This document shows, one piece after another, positions 63,921-64,000 of a stretch of DNA of 64,000 bases. The stretch is from Microbacterium halotolerans (GTDB taxonomy: Bacteria; Actinomycetota; Actinomycetes; Actinomycetales; Microbacteriaceae), in assembly GCF_003569805.1 (NCBI RefSeq), contig NZ_KZ984051.1, forward strand, positions 1,749,953 through 1,813,952. Reading direction: 5' to 3'. Every line of letters starts with the position of its first letter. Positions within the stretch are counted from its first letter, which is position 1. The notes below the pieces were generated by a model. It was not told the origin of the DNA. It made no database searches and worked only from the letters and a program-made list of their open reading frames with translations. Both the position numbers and the translations under genes were made by a program.

Positions 63921-64000
63921 CTATCCATCGCGTGGTGCGCGCGGATGCTCGTGGCGTGCGGGGCGGCCGAGCACCGAGGCCAGCTCGTCGGTCGCGTCGC
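63921..64000 (-). CDS. C-terminal end of a gene running off the window
   Basis: A minus-strand frame is open from the window edge to a TAG at 63923-63921. It encodes about 25 residues starting DATDELASVLGRPARHE, with mostly G/C third positions as in the neighbouring genes. Too short to identify; a partial gene is likely but not proved. Confidence 0.4.
   Translation of the reverse strand, partial: DATDELASVLGRPARHEHPRAPRDG

Overview
The window is high-GC actinobacterial chromosome, most likely Microbacteriaceae and probably Microbacterium (inference). The signs are frequent GTG and TTG starts, TGATG/ATGA/GTGA operon overlaps, a CTC-type L25, the eno / DivIC-like / DUF501 order, a galactofuranose glycan locus and many TANNNT -10 boxes directly before start codons. 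I saw no rRNA, CRISPR array, insertion sequence or prophage.

Layout. 0.2-9.8 kb is a surface-glycan locus: a GlfT2-like galactofuranosyltransferase and an unusual pyruvyltransferase / beta-sandwich / nitroreductase fusion on the minus strand, then glf, a polytopic membrane protein and a Wzm/Wzt-type exporter on plus. 9.8-15.0 kb holds an ABC-F ATPase with a MarR regulator, then tRNA-Gln, glmU and prs packed head to tail. 15.1-18.0 kb is a three-gene extracytosolic flavin electron-transfer operon (FMN-binding lipoprotein, ApbE, NqrB/RnfD-FNR fusion). 18.1-24.4 kb is a LacI-controlled sugar ABC importer with a GH32/43-like glycosidase and an esterase. 24.4-28.4 kb has an OmpR-type two-component system and gnd. 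28.7-36.1 kb is housekeeping (rplY, pth, mfd, nhaA) plus two small membrane proteins.

36.1-44.4 kb carries a YCII/DGPF protein with its ECF42-like sigma factor, a hydrolase relic, mazG, hisS, an amino-acid permease and a YtrA-type GntR operon with DUF1648 and CPBP membrane proteins. 44.4-49.8 kb is eno, a DivIC-like protein, DUF501, a subtilase, type II NADH dehydrogenase and tRNA-Leu(UAA). 49.9-55.2 kb holds single genes (GyrI-like, RluA-type synthase, GNAT, LemA, an XRE-cupin regulator divergent from an MFS pump). 55.4-58.6 kb encodes an LPXTG-anchored phosphoesterase/LamG protein and a secreted discoidin-like partner. 58.8-63.8 kb is a methionine-uptake operon (metQ-metN-metI) running on into an aminotransferase, luxS and an SDR.

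The best candidates for new biology are the pyruvyltransferase-nitroreductase fusion (2.1-4.8 kb), the compact flavinylation operon (15.1-18.0 kb), the metQNI-aminotransferase-luxS-SDR operon (58.8-63.8 kb) and the tRNA-Gln/glmU junction (12.5 kb). Start codons and promoters were judged by eye. Family names rest on motif recognition, not on database searches.
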